This document shows positions 1 through 7,694 of a stretch of 12,886 nucleotides of DNA, piece after piece (within the stretch, counting starts at the first letter, position 1; each line of letters opens with the position of its first letter). Source of the stretch: Verrucomicrobiota bacterium (lineage in GTDB: Bacteria > Verrucomicrobiota > Verrucomicrobiia > Chthoniobacterales > JAFAMB01); contig JAFAVN010000002.1 in the NCBI GenBank assembly GCA_019242435.1, forward strand, positions 1 to 12,886, read 5' to 3'. The notes beneath the pieces were generated by a model. The model saw nothing but the letters and a program-made list of their open reading frames with translations. It was not told the DNA's origin and did no database searches. The translations under genes were made by a program, and so were the position numbers.

Positions 1-1839
1 TGCGGCGTCCTGACCGCCAACGAAATCGGGTGTGTTTCTTGGAGATTCGCCGGTCACACCGAGGATCACCTCTCTGACCACGTTTTTTGCTGGTTCGCTT
101 TGCTCGGGTGCTCCCAGTGGATGCGGACCGGCCGATCGAGTCAAGCCGACGGTAAGCTCGCGATAGGTAGCTACCGATTCCACCTCAGGCAACGTTTGCA
201 GCAATTGCATGAAGCTGGGCGCAATAAAATTTTGGAACCCGGCAATCTCGTTATCTGCCGGAGTAATGAAAATATCGGCAACCAGCCGGCGATCCATCCA
301 GCGATCGACAGTCAGTCGAAAAGAGAAAATCATCACTGAAACACTGATCGACAGCGCAACCGCTGATCCCAGGGCTGCGCTGGTAATCGAGTTTCGATAA
401 AGAGAACGGATCAGGTTCTGTGCGGCGATTCTAGTTAAATAGAACTCGAAAGAGCAAGTGGAGGTGATCCAGCCGACAGCATAAGTCAGCGAGGGCGAAA
501 GAAACGAGAAAGAGAGCAAGACTAACATTGCACTGAGGAAACCCGCGGCAGGCTGTAACCCGGCAAACCAGGCAGTCACGACTGCTAGAAGCAGAGCAGC
601 GCCACTCATGACCAAAGTACCGGGTCGAAAACGCTGGCTCTTTTCAATCAACAATCCCAAATTCAGGGCGCGCAACGGCGGTAGGCCGGCCCCCTCATTC
701 GCTGGCATCCAAGCGCCTATCCAGCCGGTAGCAAGACCAAAACCAGTCACGACAACGACTTGATGCCAGGGAATGAAGGAGTGCTCGATACTGGTCAGTA
801 CATAAAGATTGCTAATGGTTTTGGCGACGATTCCGATACACCAGGGGGCTATGGCCACCCCCAGAACGATCCCTAGAGCAACTCCGCAAAACGAATAGAA
901 ACTCGCTTCGCCTAGAAAGAGCAACCGAATTTGGCGGCGAGAGACTCCGAGCGATCTTAAGATCCCGATCTCTGCCCGTCTCCGGACCACCGAAGCGGCT
1001 ACCGTGTTATAAATCAGGAACACACCGACCATTAACGAAGCCAGACTTAACGCAGTCAGGTTAAGTTGAAAGCCTGCCACCATCTTTTCTACTTGGGAAC
1101 TGCGCGATTGTGGCGCTTCCACCGTAACAGGCGCAGGCAGCAAGTCTTTCAGCTGGGAGACGATCGGACCTGGATGCAGTGGATCGCTCAATCTGAAAAG
1201 CACGGATGAGAGTTTCCCGGTCTCGCCGGAGCACTCCTGGAGCCAACCAATATCCATAGCGGCCAGGTGGGAATCTGCTTCCTTAGCATCCAGGAGAAAT
1301 TCGACCGAGAGTGTTGTTATTTTCTCACCAACCCTGACTCGAACTGTACTGCCTCGTTGTAAATGATGAGCCTCAGCGAAGGCTCTCGTTATTGCCACCG
1401 AGCTTGGGTTGCTAAACCACTGGTCGAAGTTCGAGCCGGATAATTCTTTGATTTCGAAGGTCCGGAAGTGCGTGTTCGTCAGAGGATCGACACCAACCAG
1501 GTGCAGGTATTCGCCGCGAAAATCCGGCAGCGTTACGACCTTTTCCAGTATTGGAGTTGCATCACTACAGCCACGAACTTTTTGCAATTTGGGAAAAAGA
1601 GCGTCATCAATGTCGCCTCTGGCTTCCAGATTTGCTTTGCCCGCCACCACATCAATGCCCGCCGCGAGCGAACGGTTCGCACTATAGTTGGTTATCTGGA
1701 TCGCCAGATAGACGGCCACTCCTAGCGCTACGCTTAGGATGTTTATCGAACTCAGCAATGGATGCCGGAGTGCATCTCGAATCACGAAGCGCGCCGTGAG
1801 AGATGAGAAATGAGAGATGGCAGACGGCAGATTGTTCAT
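1..1839 (-). CDS. FtsX/MacB-type ABC transporter permease, partial (C-terminus off left edge)
   Basis: One uninterrupted minus-strand frame of 613 codons runs to the left edge with no stop, so the C-terminus is missing. An N-terminal membrane segment lies at about residues 28-50 (LSVALGVAVYLAIQI), followed by an extracytoplasmic MacB_PCD-like domain at about 52-250. The first FtsX core is at about 258-395, with helices near 262-282, 312-337 and 360-380 and the typical coupling motif EIGILRSLGVSRRQI at 290-304. A further hydrophobic pair lies at about 409-455 and another helix at 485-507, then a second extracytoplasmic domain begins. This doubled layout resembles YbbP-like permeases of about 800-850 residues, which act with a LolD/YbbA-type ATPase in the inner membrane. 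No ATPase gene is visible here. The substrate cannot be told. The start is uncertain: ATG at 1839 makes the first residues repeat-encoded, whereas GTG at 1785 (residue 19, after RF) would give a more usual N-terminus. No clear ribosome binding site is seen. Confidence 0.87.
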   Translation of the reverse strand, partial: MNNLPSAISHFSSLTARFVIRDALRHPLLSSINILSVALGVAVYLAIQITNYSANRSLAAGIDVVAGKANLEARGDIDDALFPKLQKVRGCSDATPILEKVVTLPDFRGEYLHLVGVDPLTNTHFRTFEIKELSGSNFDQWFSNPSSVAITRAFAEAHHLQRGSTVRVRVGEKITTLSVEFLLDAKEADSHLAAMDIGWLQECSGETGKLSSVLFRLSDPLHPGPIVSQLKDLLPAPVTVEAPQSRSSQVEKMVAGFQLNLTALSLASLMVGVFLIYNTVAASVVRRRAEIGILRSLGVSRRQIRLLFLGEASFYSFCGVALGIVLGVAIAPWCIGIVAKTISNLYVLTSIEHSFIPWHQVVVVTGFGLATGWIGAWMPANEGAGLPPLRALNLGLLIEKSQRFRPGTLVMSGAALLLAVVTAWFAGLQPAAGFLSAMLVLLSFSFLSPSLTYAVGWITSTCSFEFYLTRIAAQNLIRSLYRNSITSAALGSAVALSISVSVMIFSFRLTVDRWMDRRLVADIFITPADNEIAGFQNFIAPSFMQLLQTLPEVESVATYRELTVGLTRSAGPHPLGAPEQSEPAKNVVREVILGVTGESPRNTPDFVGGQDAA

Positions 1840-1888
1840 TCGAGGGCAATCTAGAATCTAGATTTCGGATTTGGAATTTCGAATGCAG
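1798..1888. repeat. Degenerate heptamer repeat array, left block
   Basis: The plus strand reads in 7-bp register across 13 units. Units 1-5 (1798-1832) are variants of GAGAGAT and GGCAGAT. Units 8-12 (1847-1881) are variants of GAATCTA, GATTTCG and AATTTCG. The two units between them (1833-1846) are unrelated in sequence but keep the register. The first five units lie inside the permease reading frame if its ATG at 1839 is used. The periodicity is read directly from the sequence; a slippage or short-tandem-repeat origin is inferred. Confidence 0.7.
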
Positions 1889-2024
1889 ACCGGCGACACC
1901 GCAGCGCGAGCGGAGGCTTTCGGCCTAGTGCGATCGGCGCCGCCACCTCTTAAGCCTATTCGGGAGACCCAGCAGTCTCGCCTGTACGCGAAATTCGAAA
2001 TTCGAGATTCGAGATTCTAAATTC
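1854..2024. repeat. Imperfect inverted-repeat element in the glnD-permease spacer
   Basis: The 31-bp arm at 1854-1884 and the 32-bp arm at 1993-2024 are imperfect reverse complements. The innermost 11 bp, ATTCGAAATTC in right-arm orientation, are exact. The arms enclose a GC-rich core of about 108 bp. The core carries two small hairpins: AGGC/GCCT around 1915-1928, and GAGAC with GTCTC around 1964-1979. There is no coding sequence, no transposase and no obvious target-site duplication. It could be a REP- or MITE-like intergenic element, or a structured region between glnD and the permease gene. It lacks a T-run, so it is not a classic intrinsic terminator. Confidence 0.5.
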
Positions 2025-2025
2025 C
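1991..2025. repeat. Heptamer tandem repeat, right block (5 units)
   Basis: Five contiguous 7-bp units: AAATTCG twice, then AGATTCG, AGATTCT and AAATTCC. They form the right arm of the inverted element and match, in inverse orientation, units 8-12 of the left heptamer block. Just beyond lies a short direct repeat, TTTGCG at 2040-2045 and again at 2048-2053, immediately after the glnD stop codon. Confidence 0.75.
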
Positions 2026-2070
2026 TCCCACTTTGAGCCTTTGCGTCTTTGCGCGAGATCTCTACCGTCT

Positions 2071-4848
2071 TCACCGTGCCTTGTTCTCACCACGGACCGG
2101 CGCGGCGATGTTTGCTCCGGTTGCTGCCTTCAAAAGGGATACGCGAAGCTGATTTAGCAACGTATGGTTCGTTAGTCTACGGCCTTCAAGATCATTGACG
2201 TAAAAGCTATCAAAGGCAGCGCCTTTTTCCGTAGCAATCCGGGAATGAGCGATGTTTACACCGGTATCAGCGAAACACCTGAGCACGTCGTATAAAAGTC
2301 CCATCCGATCCGCAGTTTGCAGATCGATGACGGTGTAAGCCGGATGTACCTCGTTTGAAATCGTTAGTTTCGTCGGAAATTCCATTTCCGCAGTAATCTG
2401 GTAAGAGCTCCGTCGGCGGATTCTCTTAAGAAGCGGGCCGAAGTCGAATTCGGGATCACTTAACGCCTCATGAAGGACAGAGTCGACTTGCCGTTGATCG
2501 CTTTCCTCGGTGACAGGCTGGAAATTCAGATCGCAAACGCGAAAAACCCCAAGCATCAGGTTGTCGGCCCGAGTGTACGCATCAGCGCTTAGAATGTTGA
2601 TCGAAGCGGTAGCAAAAGAGCCTGCAATCTTGGCCATCAAGGCAGCTCGATCCCATGTACAGATCCAGACCTCACTATGACCTTGGTCCGGCTTACTATG
2701 CCAACGAATAGCCGCGCTCAAACCGTCGGCCGAATCGTTACACCGCATTTCCAGCCAGGCTCTGAATAGACGTAGGTGCCCAATGATCTCGTTAGTGTGG
2801 GTGCTTTGAAAATAGCGTTCCGGCATGGATTGGAAATGAACGTCGATCTCTTCGCCAAAATCGCGCGCCATACGTTTCGATACGGCTTGCTGCAGATCGT
2901 CTCTTTCGATCCGAGCTTGCTTGTAGAATTCGGCTTCGTCGCGCAGGTAACTGGAGGCTGCATTATAAAGCTGCCAGACCAGTGTCTCTTTCCAATCGGA
3001 CCAATTCTGGCCACTGGTCCCCTGGCCGTCTGCTAATGTTAATAACATCAAATGGTCCAGGTTAACCTGGTTCCGCGTATTTTCAGCAAACGCGGCAATG
3101 GTGGCCGGATCCTCGATATTTCGACGCTGCGCTATCTCCGACAAAGTCAGATGGTGATCGACCAGTAAAATGAGCCGGCTCCTTCTTTCCGGACTTAACT
3201 GGAGCCGGGCAGCAACTTTTTGGGCATTCAGGGCGCTGGCTTCCGAGTGATGTCGCGCGCCTGAGGCTTTGCCGGTGTCATGCAGCAATAAGGCTAAATA
3301 AAGGACGAACGGGTCGTCCAGCCCTCTAAAAAGAACCTGGTAATCGGCTAACTTCGGGTCGCTTGTATCTATCAGCTCGTCTAGCTTTTCGATGCATTGT
3401 AGCGTGTGCTCATCGACCGTGTAACGATGGTAAAACTCATGTTGCACCAGACAGGTGATCTCCCCGAATTCCGGCATGTACCGGCCTAAAACGTCCATCT
3501 CGTGCATCATGCGCAGGATCCGGCCTACTTGTCCTTTACGAGAAAGGATCGCCTGGAATGTGTCGCGAGCCGCTCGCGAATATTCAAACGTCCGGTTGAT
3601 AAGCCGGGTCCGCCGGGTAATCAATTGTTCTAACTCCGGGCTAAGCTTGAGCTCACGTTGTTGGGCGTGCAAGAAAACTCGTAATAGCCTGAATGGGTCC
3701 TCGCGGAAGATTTCTCGGTTCTCGTAATAGATAAGTCCGTTCTGGCTGTAAAATCCGTCGAAATGTTCTGTCTTGAGCGTCCGTTTGGCTAAGAAACCAA
3801 AGATTGGACGTGTGTCTTTGGAACTATCGGGGAGTAAAAAACGTTCGGTAATTTGCGTGTTAGTCAGGTAAATGGTGCGTGCATGCTGGAAATAGTCACG
3901 CATGAACGCTTCACTCCGGCGTACCACTGTTTTCTGCGGATAATGAAAGTGATTTGCTACCTGGCCCTGCAAAAACAGAGTCAAAACGTCGGCAGGCCGT
4001 TTGTTGATGTAATGGAGTTCGGTCCGCACTCTCTGCAGGAAGTCATAAGCTCGGTCAATGGCTCGCCGATCGCTCTCGGAAATATACTTCCGCTCCACCA
4101 GCTTCGCCGTGCTCATCACTCCGTCGCGGAAATAACAGATCCATTGCATATTTTGGTAATCGCGTAATCCTCCGCAGCCGTTCTTGACGTTCGGCTCCTG
4201 CATGAAAACGGAACCGCCGTATTTCCGATGGCGTTCTTCCTGATTCTCTAATCGCCAGGCCAAGTAGGCATTTACCTGGCCGCGAACGCAGTGCTCAAAG
4301 TAATCGCGGCGAAACTTGGCAAAGAGGTTCCGATTGCCCGCCAGGTACCTGGACTCGAGCAATGACGTCTTGGTAAGCACATCCGAATTGGCAAACCGGA
4401 TCGCTTCGCCGATCGACCGGCTGGCGTGGCCAACTTTGAAGCCGACGTCCCAGAGCATATACAGGATCTGCTCGATGACCTCAGCCGCGCCGGGTTGAAT
4501 CTTCGCGGTCTCGTGCAAGAACAGGATATCGATATCGCTGTAAGGATTCAATTCGCCGCGCCCATAACCGCCGATCGCCAGCACCGCCATTGGGGGGTTC
4601 TGGCCGGTCAGACTCGAGAACTCAACAGCCCCTTCGAAGAAATGCCGTATCACGACGTCCAACAGAGTGGCCCGATCCCGAACTACCTCTAGTCCACCTG
4701 CACCGGAGTAGTGTTTTAGCCGAAGCCGGTGCTCCTCGAGCTTGAGAAATTTTTTGTACAGATTGAGCTTTTCCCGAAGCCGCTCCTTGCCCTCGGAAAC
4801 GAGCTCCCTTTCGGCGTGGGCTAAAATTTTTTCCAAATGTCGAGGCAT
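2071..4848 (-). CDS. glnD: Bifunctional [protein-PII] uridylyltransferase / uridylyl-removing enzyme
   Basis: The 925-residue protein has the full GlnD domain order and a typical length (about 850-950). The nucleotidyltransferase motif GGYGRGELNPYSDIDIL is at 93-109, with metal-binding D105 and D107. The GlnD signature NVKNGCGGLRD is at 220-230. The HD domain shows YHRYTVDEHTL at 473-483, H523-D524 and D607 in TLADGQGTS. Two C-terminal ACT domains lie at about 727-800 and 838-910. In the known family the enzyme uridylylates PII (GlnB/GlnK) when glutamine is low and deuridylylates it when glutamine binds the ACT domains; it acts in the cytoplasm. One oddity is SGARHHSE at 529-536, where many GlnDs have a GRGGDHS-like sequence, so the Asp before the His is absent. 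The gene follows valS in the same direction after 98 bp. No clear Shine-Dalgarno precedes the ATG. Confidence 0.96.
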   Translation of the reverse strand: MPRHLEKILAHAERELVSEGKERLREKLNLYKKFLKLEEHRLRLKHYSGAGGLEVVRDRATLLDVVIRHFFEGAVEFSSLTGQNPPMAVLAIGGYGRGELNPYSDIDILFLHETAKIQPGAAEVIEQILYMLWDVGFKVGHASRSIGEAIRFANSDVLTKTSLLESRYLAGNRNLFAKFRRDYFEHCVRGQVNAYLAWRLENQEERHRKYGGSVFMQEPNVKNGCGGLRDYQNMQWICYFRDGVMSTAKLVERKYISESDRRAIDRAYDFLQRVRTELHYINKRPADVLTLFLQGQVANHFHYPQKTVVRRSEAFMRDYFQHARTIYLTNTQITERFLLPDSSKDTRPIFGFLAKRTLKTEHFDGFYSQNGLIYYENREIFREDPFRLLRVFLHAQQRELKLSPELEQLITRRTRLINRTFEYSRAARDTFQAILSRKGQVGRILRMMHEMDVLGRYMPEFGEITCLVQHEFYHRYTVDEHTLQCIEKLDELIDTSDPKLADYQVLFRGLDDPFVLYLALLLHDTGKASGARHHSEASALNAQKVAARLQLSPERRSRLILLVDHHLTLSEIAQRRNIEDPATIAAFAENTRNQVNLDHLMLLTLADGQGTSGQNWSDWKETLVWQLYNAASSYLRDEAEFYKQARIERDDLQQAVSKRMARDFGEEIDVHFQSMPERYFQSTHTNEIIGHLRLFRAWLEMRCNDSADGLSAAIRWHSKPDQGHSEVWICTWDRAALMAKIAGSFATASINILSADAYTRADNLMLGVFRVCDLNFQPVTEESDQRQVDSVLHEALSDPEFDFGPLLKRIRRRSSYQITAEMEFPTKLTISNEVHPAYTVIDLQTADRMGLLYDVLRCFADTGVNIAHSRIATEKGAAFDSFYVNDLEGRRLTNHTLLNQLRVSLLKAATGANIAAPVRGENKAR

Positions 4849-4884
4849 CAGGGACTGCGGCCTAATTTAGCGTAAAAACGGGCT

Positions 4885-4932
4885 TTCACCATTGACACGG
4901 ACCAGTTTCAGCCTGCCGATCACCATTCACCA
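4885..4932. repeat. TTCACCA-type heptamers in the valS-glnD spacer
   Basis: The 98-bp spacer contains TTCACCA at 4885-4891 and again at 4926-4932, with ATCACCA directly before the latter at 4919-4925. This is a short, decayed heptamer tract of a different sequence family from the one beside the permease. No convincing promoter or terminator was found in this spacer. Confidence 0.45.
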
Positions 4933-4946
4933 ATCGGTACGCACCT

Positions 4947-7532
4947 TTATTCGGCTAAGGCGGCGAGGCGCTCACGCAATTGTTCGAGCCGACCCGAAAA
5001 ATCGGTCTCCCGTTTACGATGTTCTTCCACGACTGCGGCCGGAGCGCGACTGACAAAGTTCTGGTTCGCCAGCTTCTTTCTCGCTGCGGCTAATTCTTCC
5101 TCCAGTTTGGTGATTTCGCGTGTGAGCCGCTGTTTCTCAGCTTCGATATCTAACGAGCCTTCCAAGGGCAAGAATACCTGGCCGATAGGGGTCAATGCGA
5201 CGGGTTCGCCCCGAGCGGGTTCATAATCCGACAAAACCTCGAGCGGCTCCGCTCCGCTTAGCCGCCCGAACACAGTGAAATCGTTCGCAGTCGCCGGTTT
5301 CAAAACGATCCGGATCTTTTTGTTCGAAGGAATCCGATATTCGGCTCTGAGGTTTCGAGTGATGGAGGTCGCCTGGTAAACGTCTGCCGCGAAGCGGGCT
5401 GCACGTTCGTCGAGCGTCACTTCCACCCGGAGCTCTGAGAGCGGGGCGAATTGGATGCTGCCGGTTCCAAAGGCCATTCTATGCCAAAGCTCCTCGGTGA
5501 TATGCGGCATGAATGGATGGAGTAATCGGAGCACTGCGGAAAGCACTCGGTCCATCACCCACAGACAATTCACCCGATCCTTGTCGCTTTTGAGTTCGGT
5601 TTTGGCAGCTTCAACGTACCAATCGCAAAAGTCGCTCCAGACAAAGTCATACAACGTCTGGGCAATCTCCGTAAAAAGATAGTCTTTATAGCCTTGCTCG
5701 ATCCGGTCCACTGCCCGGTTTAAAAGCGAGAGGATATGAACCGAGTATGGTGACAAAGCCTGGGGGGGCCTCACCGCCTCAATCATTCCCTGCAATTGCC
5801 GGAATCGGAAGGCATTCCACAGCTTGTTCGCGAAGTTGCGGCCTTCCTCAATCTGCTTTTCGTCGAACCGAATGTCCTGTCCATGGGGCGCGATCCGCAA
5901 AAGGCCGAATCGGAGACCGTCAGCACCGTATTTTGAGATCAGGTCGAGAGGGTCCGGAGAGTTTCCCAAACTTTTCGACATTTTCCGGCCTTGCACATCA
6001 CGGATGATACCGGTGAAAAACACGTCTCCAAAGGGCTTTGCGTCCTGGAACTCAAAACCGGCCATTATCATCCGAGTGACCCAAAGAAAAATGATGTCGG
6101 GCCCGGTCACCAGATCGTTAGTTGGGTAAAAGTCGGTCCTCAAGTCGGGCGGCATCGTGGCAAACGGCCAGAGCCAAGAGGAAAACCAGGTATCCAGCAC
6201 ATCAGGGTCCTGTTCCCAGTTTTCCAGGTCCGCCGGTGGCTCGGTATCGACATGCAATCGACCTGGCTCAGTACGATGGTACCAGACCGGGATTCGATGG
6301 CCCCACCAAAGCTGACGGCTGATGCACCAATCCTGGATGTTCTCGATCCAGTGTTCGAAATTCTTGATCCAGCGCTCCGGTCGAAACCGAATTTCTCCGG
6401 AACGCACAGCGGTCAGGGTTCGCGCGACCTCCGGGTAGCGGAGGAACCATTGCTCACTAAGCCTGGGTTCGATAGGGACGCCGGCTCGCTCGCTATAACC
6501 GACGGTGTGTTGATACGGCTCTTCCTTCGACAGCAGGCCCAGTTCTTGAAGCTTTTCCACGGCTCGTTTCCGAGCTTCAAAACGATCAAGGCCGGCGAAT
6601 TCTTCTCCGGCCAGGGCGTTCAAAGTGCCGTCCGGATTGAGGATGTCAACGATCTCTAGTCCATGCCTTTGGCCGATTTCGAAGTCGATTTTGTCATGTG
6701 CCGGAGTTACTTTGAGTACCCCGGTCCCGAACTCCATGTCGATAGCGTCATCGCCAATAATCGGGATTTGAGTTCGCGGGAACGGCCGCCAGCAGTGCCC
6801 GCCAATCAGGTGTGCGTAACGTGAATCGCGAGGATTGACGGCTACAGCTGTGTCTCCCATCAAAGTCTCGGGACGGGTGGTCGCGATCTGTAGAAACCGG
6901 CCGGGTGACTCTACGATCTCGTATTTGATCACATAGAGAAAGCCGGAGACCGGCGTGGCGATAACCTCTTCGTCTGAGAGCGCCGTCAATGATGCGGGGC
7001 ACCAGTTGACCATTCGTTTGCCCCGATAGATCGCTCCCTTACGGTAAAGCTCGACAAATGCAGCTCTGACTTCACGCGAATAATCGGCATCCATCGTGAA
7101 GCGCTCTCGAGACCAATCACAGGAGCATCCAAGCCTTTTCAGCTGTTCAATGATCATACCGCCGTGGCGTTCCTTCCATTGCCATACCCGCTTTACAAAC
7201 TCTTCTCGGCCGAGATCAAAGCGCGTTTTTCCTTCCTTCCGAATCTGTCTTTCTACGACCGTCTGGGTCGCAATCCCGGCGTGATCCGTTCCCGGCAACC
7301 AAAGAACATTCTTGCCGAGCATTCGGGCGCGACGCGCGAGAATGTCCTGGATGGTATTATTCAGGACATGCCCCATCGTCAGCACTCCGGTCACGTTGGG
7401 AGGCGGTATGACGATAGAATAGCCCGGCTGCACAGACGGAACTTTTGCTCGAAACGCATCATTGCGAATCCAGGCTTCGTACCATTTCTGCTCAACGGCC
7501 CCGGGCTCGTAGGCGGTGGAAATCGCTTCCAT
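4947..7532 (-). CDS. valS: Valyl-tRNA synthetase (class I)
   Basis: This 861-residue cytoplasmic enzyme charges tRNA-Val with valine. The N-terminal Rossmann fold has PPPNVTGVLTMGHVLNNT at 43-60, where HVLN is the HIGH-type signature. The CP1 editing domain at about 190-345 has ATTRPETLMGDTAVAVNP (217-234) and GTGVLKVTPAHD (269-280), used to hydrolyse mischarged Thr-tRNA. DWCISRQLWWGHRIPVW is at 401-417 and the KMSKS loop at 517-521. The helical anticodon-binding domain spans about 600-760, and a C-terminal coiled-coil arm lies at about 793-858. Length is at the short end of normal. The ATG at 7532 fits the family N-terminus (YEPGAVEQKWYEAW at 8-21). It lies 162 bp downstream of the HNH gene and upstream of glnD, all on the same strand. 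The start codon is directly preceded by a perfect 7-bp-stem hairpin, which could limit ribosome access. Confidence 0.97.
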   Translation of the reverse strand: MEAISTAYEPGAVEQKWYEAWIRNDAFRAKVPSVQPGYSIVIPPPNVTGVLTMGHVLNNTIQDILARRARMLGKNVLWLPGTDHAGIATQTVVERQIRKEGKTRFDLGREEFVKRVWQWKERHGGMIIEQLKRLGCSCDWSRERFTMDADYSREVRAAFVELYRKGAIYRGKRMVNWCPASLTALSDEEVIATPVSGFLYVIKYEIVESPGRFLQIATTRPETLMGDTAVAVNPRDSRYAHLIGGHCWRPFPRTQIPIIGDDAIDMEFGTGVLKVTPAHDKIDFEIGQRHGLEIVDILNPDGTLNALAGEEFAGLDRFEARKRAVEKLQELGLLSKEEPYQHTVGYSERAGVPIEPRLSEQWFLRYPEVARTLTAVRSGEIRFRPERWIKNFEHWIENIQDWCISRQLWWGHRIPVWYHRTEPGRLHVDTEPPADLENWEQDPDVLDTWFSSWLWPFATMPPDLRTDFYPTNDLVTGPDIIFLWVTRMIMAGFEFQDAKPFGDVFFTGIIRDVQGRKMSKSLGNSPDPLDLISKYGADGLRFGLLRIAPHGQDIRFDEKQIEEGRNFANKLWNAFRFRQLQGMIEAVRPPQALSPYSVHILSLLNRAVDRIEQGYKDYLFTEIAQTLYDFVWSDFCDWYVEAAKTELKSDKDRVNCLWVMDRVLSAVLRLLHPFMPHITEELWHRMAFGTGSIQFAPLSELRVEVTLDERAARFAADVYQATSITRNLRAEYRIPSNKKIRIVLKPATANDFTVFGRLSGAEPLEVLSDYEPARGEPVALTPIGQVFLPLEGSLDIEAEKQRLTREITKLEEELAAARKKLANQNFVSRAPAAVVEEHRKRETDFSGRLEQLRERLAALAE

Positions 7533-7551
7533 GGGACAGCGAATCTGTCCC
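7533..7551 (-). promoter_or_regulatory. Perfect hairpin abutting the valS start codon
   Basis: On the minus strand GGGACAG, loop ATTCG and CTGTCCC form a perfect 7-bp stem with a 5-nt loop. Its last base touches the ATG of valS, so it occupies the position a Shine-Dalgarno would have. It could be a translational control structure or a REP-like hairpin that landed at the gene start. Its function is not demonstrated. Confidence 0.5.
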
Positions 7552-7568
7552 CGGCTTGGCGGTTCTGC

Positions 7569-7580
7569 AACCTCGAGGTT
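7569..7580. promoter_or_regulatory. 12-bp perfect palindrome in the valS leader
   Basis: AACCTCGAGGTT is a perfect palindrome 37 bp ahead of the valS start codon in the HNH-valS spacer (7533-7694). It could be a protein-binding site or chance. No valS-specific promoter was convincing in this spacer. Confidence 0.25.
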
Positions 7581-7694
7581 CGGTCAACGATAGAAGGTTT
7601 GGAGGGATCGCCTGCTCGCGATTCAATGAACGGTTAGATTTGGACGCGACAGATAGGGGACCCGATCGCCCCAACTGCGAACGGTCTATGCGCC

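Noticed and set aside
1964..2030. Intrinsic terminator after glnD
   Set aside because: The hairpin GAGAC/GTCTC is weak and is not followed by a T-run on the minus strand; the AT-rich tract nearby is a heptamer array.
4891..4920. TTGACA on the plus strand in the valS-glnD spacer
   Set aside because: It points into antisense valS and no -10 box follows at 16-18 bp; part of it belongs to the heptamer-like tract.
5991..6659. 222-codon plus-strand open frame opposite valS
   Set aside because: It lies wholly antisense to a clear ValS coding sequence, has no domain pattern and is a by-product of the codon bias of the real gene.
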